From: [Enterobacter] lignolyticus SCF1
GTDB lineage: Bacteria > Pseudomonadota > Gammaproteobacteria > Enterobacterales > Enterobacteriaceae
NCBI RefSeq assembly: GCF_000164865.1
Contig: NC_014618.1
Location: 3,038,001 to 3,102,000 of the forward strand
Direction of reading: 5' to 3'
Length of the DNA stretch: 64,000 bases
Shown: positions 57,314 through 64,000 of the stretch, piece by piece
Layout of the letters: each line of letters begins with the position of its first letter
How positions within the stretch are numbered: the first letter of the stretch is position 1
Made by a program: the position numbers and the translations under genes
Notes under the pieces: model-generated
Databases searched by the model: none
What the model was told of the DNA's origin: nothing
What the model saw: the letters and a program-made list of their open reading frames with translations, nothing else

Positions 57314-59080
57314 ATGAATAAAACCCGTCAACAAGAGCTTACCCGCTGGTTAAAACAGCAAAGCGTTATTTCCCGCCGCTGGCTGGCAATCTCCCGCGGA
57401 CTCGGCGTCGTGAGCGGCCTGCTGATTGTCGCGCAGGCCTGGATAATGGCCCGCCTTCTTCACCATATGATCATGGAGAACATTCCGCGTGAAGCGCTGC
57501 TGATGCCGTTCATCCTGCTGGTGCTGGTGTTTGTTTTACGCGCCTGGGTGGTGTGGCTGCGCGAACGGGTCGGTTTTCACGCCGGACAGCATATCCGCTT
57601 CGAAATCCGCCGCCAGGTGCTGGATCGCCTGCAGCAGGCAGGACCGGCCTGGATTCAGGGGAAACCGGCGGGAAGCTGGGCGACGCTCATTCTGGAACAA
57701 ATTGACGACATGCACGACTACTATGCCCGCTATCTGCCGCAGATGGCGCTGGCCGCGTGCGTGCCTTTGCTGATTGTGCTGGCGATTTTTCCCTCCAACT
57801 GGGCGGCGGCGCTGATATTGCTCGGCACCGCGCCGCTGATACCGATTTTTATGGCGCTGGTCGGGATGGGCGCGGCAGACGCCAACCGCCGTAACTTTCA
57901 GGCGCTGGCGCGCTTAAGCGGCCACTTTCTCGACCGCCTGCGCGGTATGGAGACGCTGCGTATCTTCGACCGCGGTACTGCGGAAACGGAGAACATTCGC
58001 CAGGCCTCGGAGGATTTCCGCCAGCGTACGATGGAGGTTCTGCGCCTCGCGTTTCTCTCCTCCGGGGTGCTCGAATTTTTTACCTCGCTGTCTATCGCCC
58101 TGGTGGCGGTCTATTTTGGTTTCTCCTACCTCGGCGAGCTGAATTTTGGCCATTACGGCACCAGCGTGACGCTGCTGTCGGGCTTTCTGGCGCTGATCCT
58201 CGCCCCTGAATTTTTCCAGCCCCTGCGCGACCTTGGCACTTTCTATCACGCTAAGGCCCAGGCCGTTGGCGCCGCCGACAGCCTGAAGACCTTTATGGAA
58301 GCGCCGCTGGCGCAGCCGCAGCAGGGGGAGATCATGGCCGACGAAAACGCCATGGTTGCTCTGGAGGCGAACGCCCTTATCGTGAAATCGCCGGAAGGCC
58401 GCACGCTGGCCGGCCCGCTGACGTTCACCCTGGAGGCAGGCCAGCGCGCGGTGCTGGTTGGACAAAGCGGCTCGGGTAAAAGCTCGCTGCTGAACGCGCT
58501 GGCGGGCTTCCTGCCTTATGACGGCTCGCTGCGCGTCAACGGCGTTGAGCTGCGCGACCTGAACCCGGAAAGCTGGCGCCGCCTGCTGAGCTGGGTGGGG
58601 CAAAACCCCCAGCTGCCTGCCGCTACGCTGCGGGAAAACGTGCTGATCGCCGCGCCTGACGCCGACGACGCGCAGCTGCAGCGCGCGCTGGACAGGGCCT
58701 GGGTCAGCGAATTCGTCGATCAGCTGCCGCAGGGCATTGATACCGCCACGGGCGATCAGGCGAGCCGCCTGTCGGTAGGTCAGGCCCAGCGCGTCGCGGT
58801 CGCCCGCGCGCTGCTGACGCCCTGCCGTCTGCTGCTGCTTGATGAGCCAGCCGCCAGCCTCGACGCGCACAGCGAGCAGCGGGTCATGCAGGCGCTGACC
58901 GATGCCTCGACCCAGCAAACCACCCTGATGGTGACCCATCAGCTGGAAGACCTTCAGGCATGGGATGCGATTTGGGTCATGCACGACGGACAAATTGTTG
59001 AGCAAGGGCCGTATGACCAGCTTGCCGCGGCGCAGGGGCACTTTACCCGCCTGCTGGCGCATCGTCAGGAGGAGATTTAA
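57314..59080 (+). CDS. cydD: CydD, subunit of the cysteine/glutathione ABC exporter
   Basis: Predicted 588 aa, the E. coli length. A six-helix membrane domain precedes a nucleotide-binding domain with Walker A GQSGSGKSSLL, signature RLSVGQAQRVAVARALL and Walker B LLLLDEPAASLD. CydDC exports cysteine and reduced glutathione to the periplasm and is needed to assemble cytochrome bd oxidase. The signature motif is SVGQ instead of SGGQ, as I recall in E. coli CydD. The cydC start codon follows its stop codon directly. Confidence 0.96.
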   Translation: MNKTRQQELTRWLKQQSVISRRWLAISRGLGVVSGLLIVAQAWIMARLLHHMIMENIPREALLMPFILLVLVFVLRAWVVWLRERVGFHAGQHIRFEIRRQVLDRLQQAGPAWIQGKPAGSWATLILEQIDDMHDYYARYLPQMALAACVPLLIVLAIFPSNWAAALILLGTAPLIPIFMALVGMGAADANRRNFQALARLSGHFLDRLRGMETLRIFDRGTAETENIRQASEDFRQRTMEVLRLAFLSSGVLEFFTSLSIALVAVYFGFSYLGELNFGHYGTSVTLLSGFLALILAPEFFQPLRDLGTFYHAKAQAVGAADSLKTFMEAPLAQPQQGEIMADENAMVALEANALIVKSPEGRTLAGPLTFTLEAGQRAVLVGQSGSGKSSLLNALAGFLPYDGSLRVNGVELRDLNPESWRRLLSWVGQNPQLPAATLRENVLIAAPDADDAQLQRALDRAWVSEFVDQLPQGIDTATGDQASRLSVGQAQRVAVARALLTPCRLLLLDEPAASLDAHSEQRVMQALTDASTQQTTLMVTHQLEDLQAWDAIWVMHDGQIVEQGPYDQLAAAQGHFTRLLAHRQEEI

Positions 59081-60802
59081 ATGCGCGTATTAGCCCCCTA
59101 TCTGGCGCTCTATAAGCGCCACAAATGGCTGCTGTCGCTCGGCGTCGTACTGGCTATCGTGACCCTGCTCGCCAGCATCGGTCTGCTGACGCTCTCCGGC
59201 TGGTTCCTGTCAGCGTCGGCCGTGGTCGGTTTTGCCGGCGCCTACAGCTTTAACTACATGCTGCCCGCCGCTGGCGTCCGCGGCGCCGCCATTATTCGCA
59301 CCGCCGGGCGCTATTTCGAACGTCTGGTCAGCCACGACGCCACCTTCCGCGTGCTTCAGCATCTGCGGGTCTTCACCTTCAGCAAGCTGCTGCCCCTCTC
59401 CCCCGCCGGTCTGGCGCGTTTTCGTCAGGGCGAGCTGCTGAACCGCGTGGTGGCGGATGTTGATACGCTGGATCACCTCTACCTGCGCGTCATCTCCCCG
59501 CTGATCGGCGCGCTGGTGGTGATCCTGGCGGTAACCTTCGGTTTGAGCTTCCTTGACGTCACGCTGGCGCTGACCCTCGGCGGTATTATGCTGCTGACGC
59601 TGTTTGTGCTGCCGCCGCTGTTTTATCGCGCCGGTAAACCTACCGGCGAAAGCCTAACGCAGCTGCGCGGACACTATCGCCAGCAGCTGACGGCATGGCT
59701 GCACGGCCAGGCCGAACTGTCGATTTTCGGCGCCGCCACCCGCTATCGCGACCAGATGGAGCAAACGGAGCTGAGCTGGCATGAAGCCCAGCGCCGCCAG
59801 TCCGAGCTTACCGCGCTATCCCAGGCGCTGATGATGCTGATTGGCGGTATCGCCATTATCGCCATGCTGTGGATGGCCGCAGGCGGCGTCGGCGACAACG
59901 CGCGCCCTGGCGCCCTGATCGCCCTGTTCGTCTTCTGCGCCCTTGCCGCCTTTGAAGCGCTGGCGCCGGTCACCGGCGCGTTTCAGCACCTCGGCCAGGT
60001 TATGGCGTCGGCGCTGCGCATTAGCCAAATTACCGAACAGCAGCCGGAAGTGCAGTTTCCGCAGACCGCATCCGTTACGCCGACGCAGGTCAGCCTGAGG
60101 CTGCGCAATGTGACCTTTGCGTACTCGCCGCAGGCGCAACCGGCGCTCAACGCGATTAGCCTGCAGGTTGCCGCAGGCGAGCACGTCGCCATTCTTGGCC
60201 GCACCGGCTGCGGGAAGTCCACGCTGCTACAGCTGCTGACCCGCGCCTGGGACCCGCAGCAGGGCGAGCTGCTGCTCAACGACAGCCCGCTTTCCGTACT
60301 GGATGAGCCGACGCTGCGCCGCGCCATGAGCGTGGTGCCCCAGCGCGTACATCTGTTCAGCGCCACGCTGCGCGACAACCTGCTGCTGGCCGCGCCTGGC
60401 GCCAGCGACGAAGCGCTGGCCGACGTGCTGATGCGTACCGGGCTTGAGAAACTGCTGGAAGACGCCGGGCTCAACAGCTGGCTGGGAGAAGGCGGCCGCC
60501 AGCTCTCCGGCGGCGAGCTCCGCCGACTGGCGATCGCCCGCGCCCTGCTGCACGATGCGCCGCTGATGCTGCTCGATGAGCCAACTGAAGGACTGGATGC
60601 CGCCACCGAACGGCAAATCCTTGATTTGCTGGCCGACGTGATGCGCGATAAAACGCTGCTGATGGTCACCCACCGCCTGCGCGGGCTGGCGCGTTTTAAT
60701 CAGATAATTGTGATGGACAACGGACAAATAATTGAGCAAGGTAATCACGCTGAATTACTGGAGAAACAGGGGCGTTATTACCAGTTCAGACAGCGTTTGT
60801 AG
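59081..60802 (+). CDS. cydC: CydC, subunit of the cysteine/glutathione ABC exporter
   Basis: Predicted 573 aa, the E. coli length. Membrane domain then Walker A GRTGCGKSTLLQL, signature QLSGGELRRLAIARALL and Walker B LMLLDEPTEGLD. It pairs with CydD as a heterodimer. ATG abuts the cydD TAA, with GGAGG just before, so the two are translated in equal amounts. Confidence 0.96.
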   Translation: MRVLAPYLALYKRHKWLLSLGVVLAIVTLLASIGLLTLSGWFLSASAVVGFAGAYSFNYMLPAAGVRGAAIIRTAGRYFERLVSHDATFRVLQHLRVFTFSKLLPLSPAGLARFRQGELLNRVVADVDTLDHLYLRVISPLIGALVVILAVTFGLSFLDVTLALTLGGIMLLTLFVLPPLFYRAGKPTGESLTQLRGHYRQQLTAWLHGQAELSIFGAATRYRDQMEQTELSWHEAQRRQSELTALSQALMMLIGGIAIIAMLWMAAGGVGDNARPGALIALFVFCALAAFEALAPVTGAFQHLGQVMASALRISQITEQQPEVQFPQTASVTPTQVSLRLRNVTFAYSPQAQPALNAISLQVAAGEHVAILGRTGCGKSTLLQLLTRAWDPQQGELLLNDSPLSVLDEPTLRRAMSVVPQRVHLFSATLRDNLLLAAPGASDEALADVLMRTGLEKLLEDAGLNSWLGEGGRQLSGGELRRLAIARALLHDAPLMLLDEPTEGLDAATERQILDLLADVMRDKTLLMVTHRLRGLARFNQIIVMDNGQIIEQGNHAELLEKQGRYYQFRQRL

Positions 60803-60922
60803 AAGCTACAATACACAAAATCACTCAGGTTGCATCAGGGCGCAGGCCCGCGCAGAAGCCGCCTGAGGAATGGCGTGTATATTTGAATTGAACCGTTAAT
60901 GGGCGTGCAGGAGTTGTAGTAT

Positions 60923-61627
60923 ATGCGTCTGGTCCAGTTGTCCCGTCACTCCATCGCCTTTCCGTCGCCGGAGGGTGCTCTGCGCGAGCCCAACGGCCTG
61001 CTGGCCCTCGGCGGCGATCTCAGCCCCGCGCGGCTGCTGATGGCCTATCAGCGCGGTATTTTTCCATGGTTCTCGCCCGGCGACCCTATTCTGTGGTGGT
61101 CGCCCGATCCGCGTGCGGTGCTGTGGCCGGACGCGTTTCACGTCAGCCGCAGCATGAAGCGGTTTCACAAAACCTCGCCCTACCGGGTTACCCTGAACCA
61201 CGCGTTCGGAAAAGTGATTGAAGGCTGCGCGGGCGATCGCGATGAAGGCACCTGGATCACCGACAGCATCGTGCTGGCCTATCACCGCCTCCACGAGCTG
61301 GGGCATGCGCACTCGATTGAGGTCTGGCGCGACGATGAGCTTGTCGGCGGCATGTACGGCGTGGCGCAGGGCACCCTGTTCTGCGGAGAGTCCATGTTCA
61401 GCCGGGCGGTAAACGCCTCTAAAACCGCGCTGCTGGTATTCTGCAACGAATTTACGCGCCAGGGCGGCAAACTCATCGACTGCCAGGTGCTGAACGACCA
61501 TACCGCCTCGCTTGGGGCCGTGGAAATGCCGCGTCGGCACTATCTCGACGCGCTTGACGCCCTTCGCACTGAACGTCTCCCCACCCATTTCTGGGTCCCG
61601 CGTACGCTGTTTGCGCCTGAGCGATAA
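60923..61627 (+). CDS. aat: Leucyl/phenylalanyl-tRNA-protein transferase
   Basis: Predicted 234 aa, family length. FPSPEGALREPNGLLALGGD and RGIFPWFSPGDPILWWSPDP are the conserved Aat motifs. It adds Leu or Phe to N-terminal Arg or Lys of proteins, marking them for ClpS and ClpAP through the N-degron pathway. clpA lies about 1.7 kb away, so marker and protease are close. It is 120 bp downstream of cydC. Confidence 0.97.
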   Translation: MRLVQLSRHSIAFPSPEGALREPNGLLALGGDLSPARLLMAYQRGIFPWFSPGDPILWWSPDPRAVLWPDAFHVSRSMKRFHKTSPYRVTLNHAFGKVIEGCAGDRDEGTWITDSIVLAYHRLHELGHAHSIEVWRDDELVGGMYGVAQGTLFCGESMFSRAVNASKTALLVFCNEFTRQGGKLIDCQVLNDHTASLGAVEMPRRHYLDALDALRTERLPTHFWVPRTLFAPER

Positions 61628-61631
61628 ATGT

Positions 61632-61673
61632 TTTCGGCACAATGGTCATCAGGATGATATAATTGTGCCGGAA
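61632..61673. promoter_or_regulatory. Inverted repeat in the infA upstream region
   Basis: CGGCACAAT (61635-61643) pairs with ATTGTGCCG (61662-61670), with flanking weaker pairs and an 18-base loop, just after the aat stop. The loop carries a GATATAAT, a possible -10 of an infA promoter. The rest of the 284-bp aat-infA gap holds nothing I recognise. Confidence 0.45.
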
Positions 61674-61908
61674 GTCGTTTCTGCCTGTTGCCCTGCCGCC
61701 GTTTCAGGAATTCCCCTTTACGTTTGGTGCGTCATACGGTGTTTTCGCGTGAACCTCGGGTAATGCGCAAAAACGGCCTTCCCTTAACCTGTGAATTTCG
61801 CCTGCATCAAGAGGACACGCGAAAGAAGACGGGTAAATCTTTACTTACTTGATGAACTTCGGCATTATCTTGCCGGTTCAAAACTATGGTAGTGATACCC
61901 CAGAGGAC

Positions 61909-62130
<222 letters not shown>

Positions 62131-62185
62131 TCTCCGCAGATAACGAATTCCTGGCGCTGCATTGCCGGGAATCGCCTGGTGTTAA

Positions 62186-62216
62186 CTGCCCTGCATCGCG
62201 TCAGGGCAGTTTTTTT
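62186..62216 (+). terminator. Terminator of infA
   Basis: The stem AACTGCCCTG/CAGGGCAGTT is followed by a T-run. It lies 55 bases past the infA stop. Confidence 0.9.
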
Positions 62217-62293
62217 ATAGCCCCGCCTTGCTAACTTCCTCTTCACCGACTGTTATTACAGGTACCTCCATCTGTCTGTAAAACGGTAATATT

Positions 62294-63067
62294 ATGCCTC
62301 GTCTTTCCGACTACCCGGCGCTTATATTTGTGGTCTGCCTGCTCCTGTTTTGGCTGGCCGGTTTGATTGCGCGTATGCTTTATCGCCGCTATCGCGATAA
62401 AGAGCCGGATGGTGATAATTACTCGCTGCTGCTCGGCGCGGTGCTGAGTATTCTCGGGCTCATTATCGGGTTTACCTTTTCGATGGCCGTCAGCCGCTAC
62501 GATATGCGCAAAAACTATGAAGAAGAAGAGGCGAACGCGATTGGCACAGAGTGGTTGCGCATGGACCTGCTCCCCGGCGAAGAGTCCGTGCTGGCGAAGC
62601 GGCTGCTGCGAAGCTACCTCGATCAGCGAATTCTCTATTATCAGGCGGGCCATCTTGACGACGTCGATAAGATAAATCGCGATACCAACGAGCTTCAGGA
62701 TAAGCTGTGGAAGATAGTCAGCACCGAGGCCCGGGCCCATCAGACCCCTGTCATGCAGATTGTCATCGTCGGCATGAACGACGTGTTCAATACCGCCGGT
62801 TACACCCAGGCCGCCTGGTGGAACCGCATACCGCGCTCCGCCTGGGCGCTGCTGTTTATCCTGGCGATGTTCTGTATTGTGATGATTGGTTTTCGCAACA
62901 ACGCGCTGAAGAAAGCCACTTTTCCGTGGCTGTTGCCCATCGTCTTTTCCGTTGCCTTTGCGCTTATCGCCGATATTGACAGCCCGCGCGGCGGCATTAT
63001 TCGCATCCAGCCGCAGAACCTGCTGTCGCTGGCGGAGTCGCTGCCCCCGGAGAAGCCATCATCCTGA
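62294..63067 (+). CDS. DUF4239 (bestrophin-like) membrane protein
   Basis: Predicted 257 aa. Two N-terminal membrane segments (LIFVVCLLLFWLAGLIARML and LLGAVLSILGLIIGFTFSMA) are followed by a charged helical region with SRYDMRKNYEEEEANAIGTE and two C-terminal segments (AWALLFILAMFCIVMIGF, FPWLLPIVFSVAFALIADID). This layout and the motif near EEEANAIGTEWLR match the DUF4239 family of unknown function, related to bestrophin-like channels. It is not present here in E. coli K-12, so it is accessory. GGTACC and a weak ribosome site precede the ATG; no partner gene is visible. Confidence 0.8.
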   Translation: MPRLSDYPALIFVVCLLLFWLAGLIARMLYRRYRDKEPDGDNYSLLLGAVLSILGLIIGFTFSMAVSRYDMRKNYEEEEANAIGTEWLRMDLLPGEESVLAKRLLRSYLDQRILYYQAGHLDDVDKINRDTNELQDKLWKIVSTEARAHQTPVMQIVIVGMNDVFNTAGYTQAAWWNRIPRSAWALLFILAMFCIVMIGFRNNALKKATFPWLLPIVFSVAFALIADIDSPRGGIIRIQPQNLLSLAESLPPEKPSS

Positions 63068-63140
63068 CGCGATGGGCGACTGCTCATTTTTCATGACGTT
63101 TGACGCGCCGGGAGGATTTCCCGGGACACCTCCATACTAA

Positions 63141-63263
63141 ATGGGGGTTAGCGCACCAGCAATGAGTCGCCTGGAGCGTAATATCGATCGTGCGACGTGG
63201 ACCACCCTTAAGCGCTATGTATCTGCCTGCGGTGTTAAACTGCGATTACGGTTCATACCCCCG
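63141..63263 (+). pseudogene. Remnant of an XRE/HigA-type antitoxin gene (C-terminal part)
   Basis: The frame MGVSAPAMSRLERNIDRATW followed by TTLKRYVSACGVKLRLRF closely fits the second half of an XRE helix-turn-helix antitoxin (pattern GVSQ-x-VSRLER...TLxRYVxAxGGxLEL). A stop codon lies directly upstream and the first half of the domain is missing, and past about 63263 the frame runs into the clpA terminator. No toxin gene is recognisable next to it. I interpret it as a decayed toxin-antitoxin fragment; the pattern match is from memory. Confidence 0.5.
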
Positions 63264-63294
63264 ATAACCCATCGCAAGATCCCCAGAGAAGAGC

Positions 63295-63322
63295 ATAAAA
63301 AAGCCGGGCATCCGCCCGGCTT
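63295..63322 (-). terminator. Terminator of clpA
   Basis: The stem AAGCCGGGC/GCCCGGCTT with a 4-base loop is followed on the minus strand by TTTTAT. It lies about 30 bases past the clpA stop codon. Confidence 0.9.
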
Positions 63323-63351
63323 CCGTTACGTTTTTAGACAGCAAAAACGCC

Positions 63352-64000
63352 TTAGTGCGCGGCTTCCGGCTTATGCTTCTGCGCAGCCTGAAAACCGTAG
63401 GTGAGCTCGTTCTTCCCGGTATCGAGACCCACGGTCACCTGGCCGCCGTCCACAAGCGTTCCAAACAGCAGCTCGTTGGCCAGAGGTTTTTTCAGGTTGT
63501 CCTGAATAACGCGCGCCATCGGACGGGCGCCCATCGCCCGGTCGTAGCCTTTTTCCGCCAGCCAGTCGCGAGCTTCCTGGCTCACCTCCAGCGACACGCC
63601 TTTCTGATCCAGCTGGACCTGCAGCTCGACAATAAACTTGTCGACCACCTGGTGGATCACATCGGTAGAGAGGTGATCGAACCAGATAATGTTGTCCAGA
63701 CGGTTACGGAACTCCGGCGTAAAGATCTTCTTGATCTCTTCCATCGCATCGATGCTGTTATCCTGCTGGATGAGGCCGATGGATTTACGCTCGGTTTCCC
63801 GTACCCCGGCATTGGTGGTCATCACCAGCACGACGTTGCGGAAGTCCGCTTTACGCCCGTTGTTATCGGTGAGCGTGCCGTTGTCCATCACCTGCAGCAG
63901 CAGGTTGAAGACGTCCGGATGCGCTTTTTCGATTTCATCAAGCAGCAGCACCGCGTGCGGATGCTTGATCACCGCGTCGGTGAGCAGACCGCCCTGATCG
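63352..64000 (-). CDS. clpA: ClpA chaperone-unfoldase, C-terminal part only
   Basis: The last 216 codons of a gene that extends beyond the window edge. The fragment starts inside DQGGLLTDAVIKHPHA of the second AAA+ module and contains Walker B AVLLLDEIEKAHPDV, sensor 1 LVMTTNAG, the IGLI-loop region (SIGLIQQDN) that docks onto ClpP, and sensor 2 GARPMARVIQ. ClpA unfolds substrates for ClpP and with ClpS reads N-degrons made by Aat. Convergent with infA and the DUF4239 gene. Confidence 0.97.
   Translation of the reverse strand, partial: DQGGLLTDAVIKHPHAVLLLDEIEKAHPDVFNLLLQVMDNGTLTDNNGRKADFRNVVLVMTTNAGVRETERKSIGLIQQDNSIDAMEEIKKIFTPEFRNRLDNIIWFDHLSTDVIHQVVDKFIVELQVQLDQKGVSLEVSQEARDWLAEKGYDRAMGARPMARVIQDNLKKPLANELLFGTLVDGGQVTVGLDTGKNELTYGFQAAQKHKPEAAH

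Noticed and set aside
63068..63351. A tRNA gene (serW) between the DUF4239 gene and clpA
   Set aside because: A segment with GGTTCATACCCCC looks like a T-arm, but no acceptor stem, anticodon arm or CCA end can be folded around it.

Overview
The window is a core-chromosome segment of a fairly GC-rich member of the Enterobacteriaceae (Klebsiella/Enterobacter/Citrobacter-like). Gene content and order follow Escherichia coli almost throughout: gloC-mepK-ldtD-mukBEF-cmoM / elyC / ycbJ-kdsB-ycaR-ycaQ-lpxK-msbA-comEC / ihfB-rpsA-cmk-aroA-serC / ycaO / focA-pflB-pflA / ycaM-ycaD-dmsCBA / serS-rarA-lolA-ftsK-lrp / trxB-cydDC-aat-infA / clpA. The sequence alone does not fix the species. I see no tRNA, rRNA, insertion sequence, integrase or CRISPR array.

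Layout. 1-10 kb: cell-wall enzymes (making and cutting 3-3 peptidoglycan crosslinks) next to the MukBEF condensin operon. 10-19 kb: envelope and lipid A genes (elyC, kdsB, lpxK, msbA) with a ComEC homologue. 19-25 kb: ihfB-rpsA-cmk and aroA-serC, with strong RNA hairpins between genes. 25-31.6 kb: ycaO and the anaerobic formate module focA-pflB-pflA with an FNR-type site. 47.8-61.7 kb: serS, the chromosome segregation and repair genes ftsK and rarA, lolA, the global regulator lrp with a structured leader, trxB, the CydDC exporter and aat. 61.9-64 kb: infA and the C-terminal part of clpA, with two non-core items between them.

Three places depart from the standard backbone. (1) 31.6-36.4 kb: between pflA and ycaM, where E. 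coli K-12 has ycaK and ycaN, lies an RpiR-type regulator divergent from a PTS of the ascorbate (UlaA) type, whose operon also encodes a transketolase split into two genes. It has no lactonase, decarboxylase, epimerase or kinase, so an imported sugar phosphate may go straight to the transketolase. (2) 39.4-47.6 kb: two complete DMSO-reductase-type operons in tandem. Their dmsB and dmsC genes are nearly identical (about 13 differences in 1562 bp, at a constant offset of 4184 bp), but the catalytic subunits are very different. One is a normal DmsA; the other is visibly AT-richer and closer to the YnfE/YnfF type. (3) 62.2-63.35 kb: between infA and clpA, the place of tRNA-Ser serW in E. coli, there is a DUF4239-type membrane protein gene and a fragment that looks like the end of an XRE/HigA-type antitoxin gene; no tRNA is visible.

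Much of the segment serves anaerobic life: PflB/PflA make formate from pyruvate, FocA moves it across the membrane, and the two Dms-type reductases are terminal acceptor enzymes. Candidate FNR- or CRP-type boxes lie upstream of focA and of both reductase operons. All functional assignments rest on recognised protein families and recalled gene order; no database search was run.
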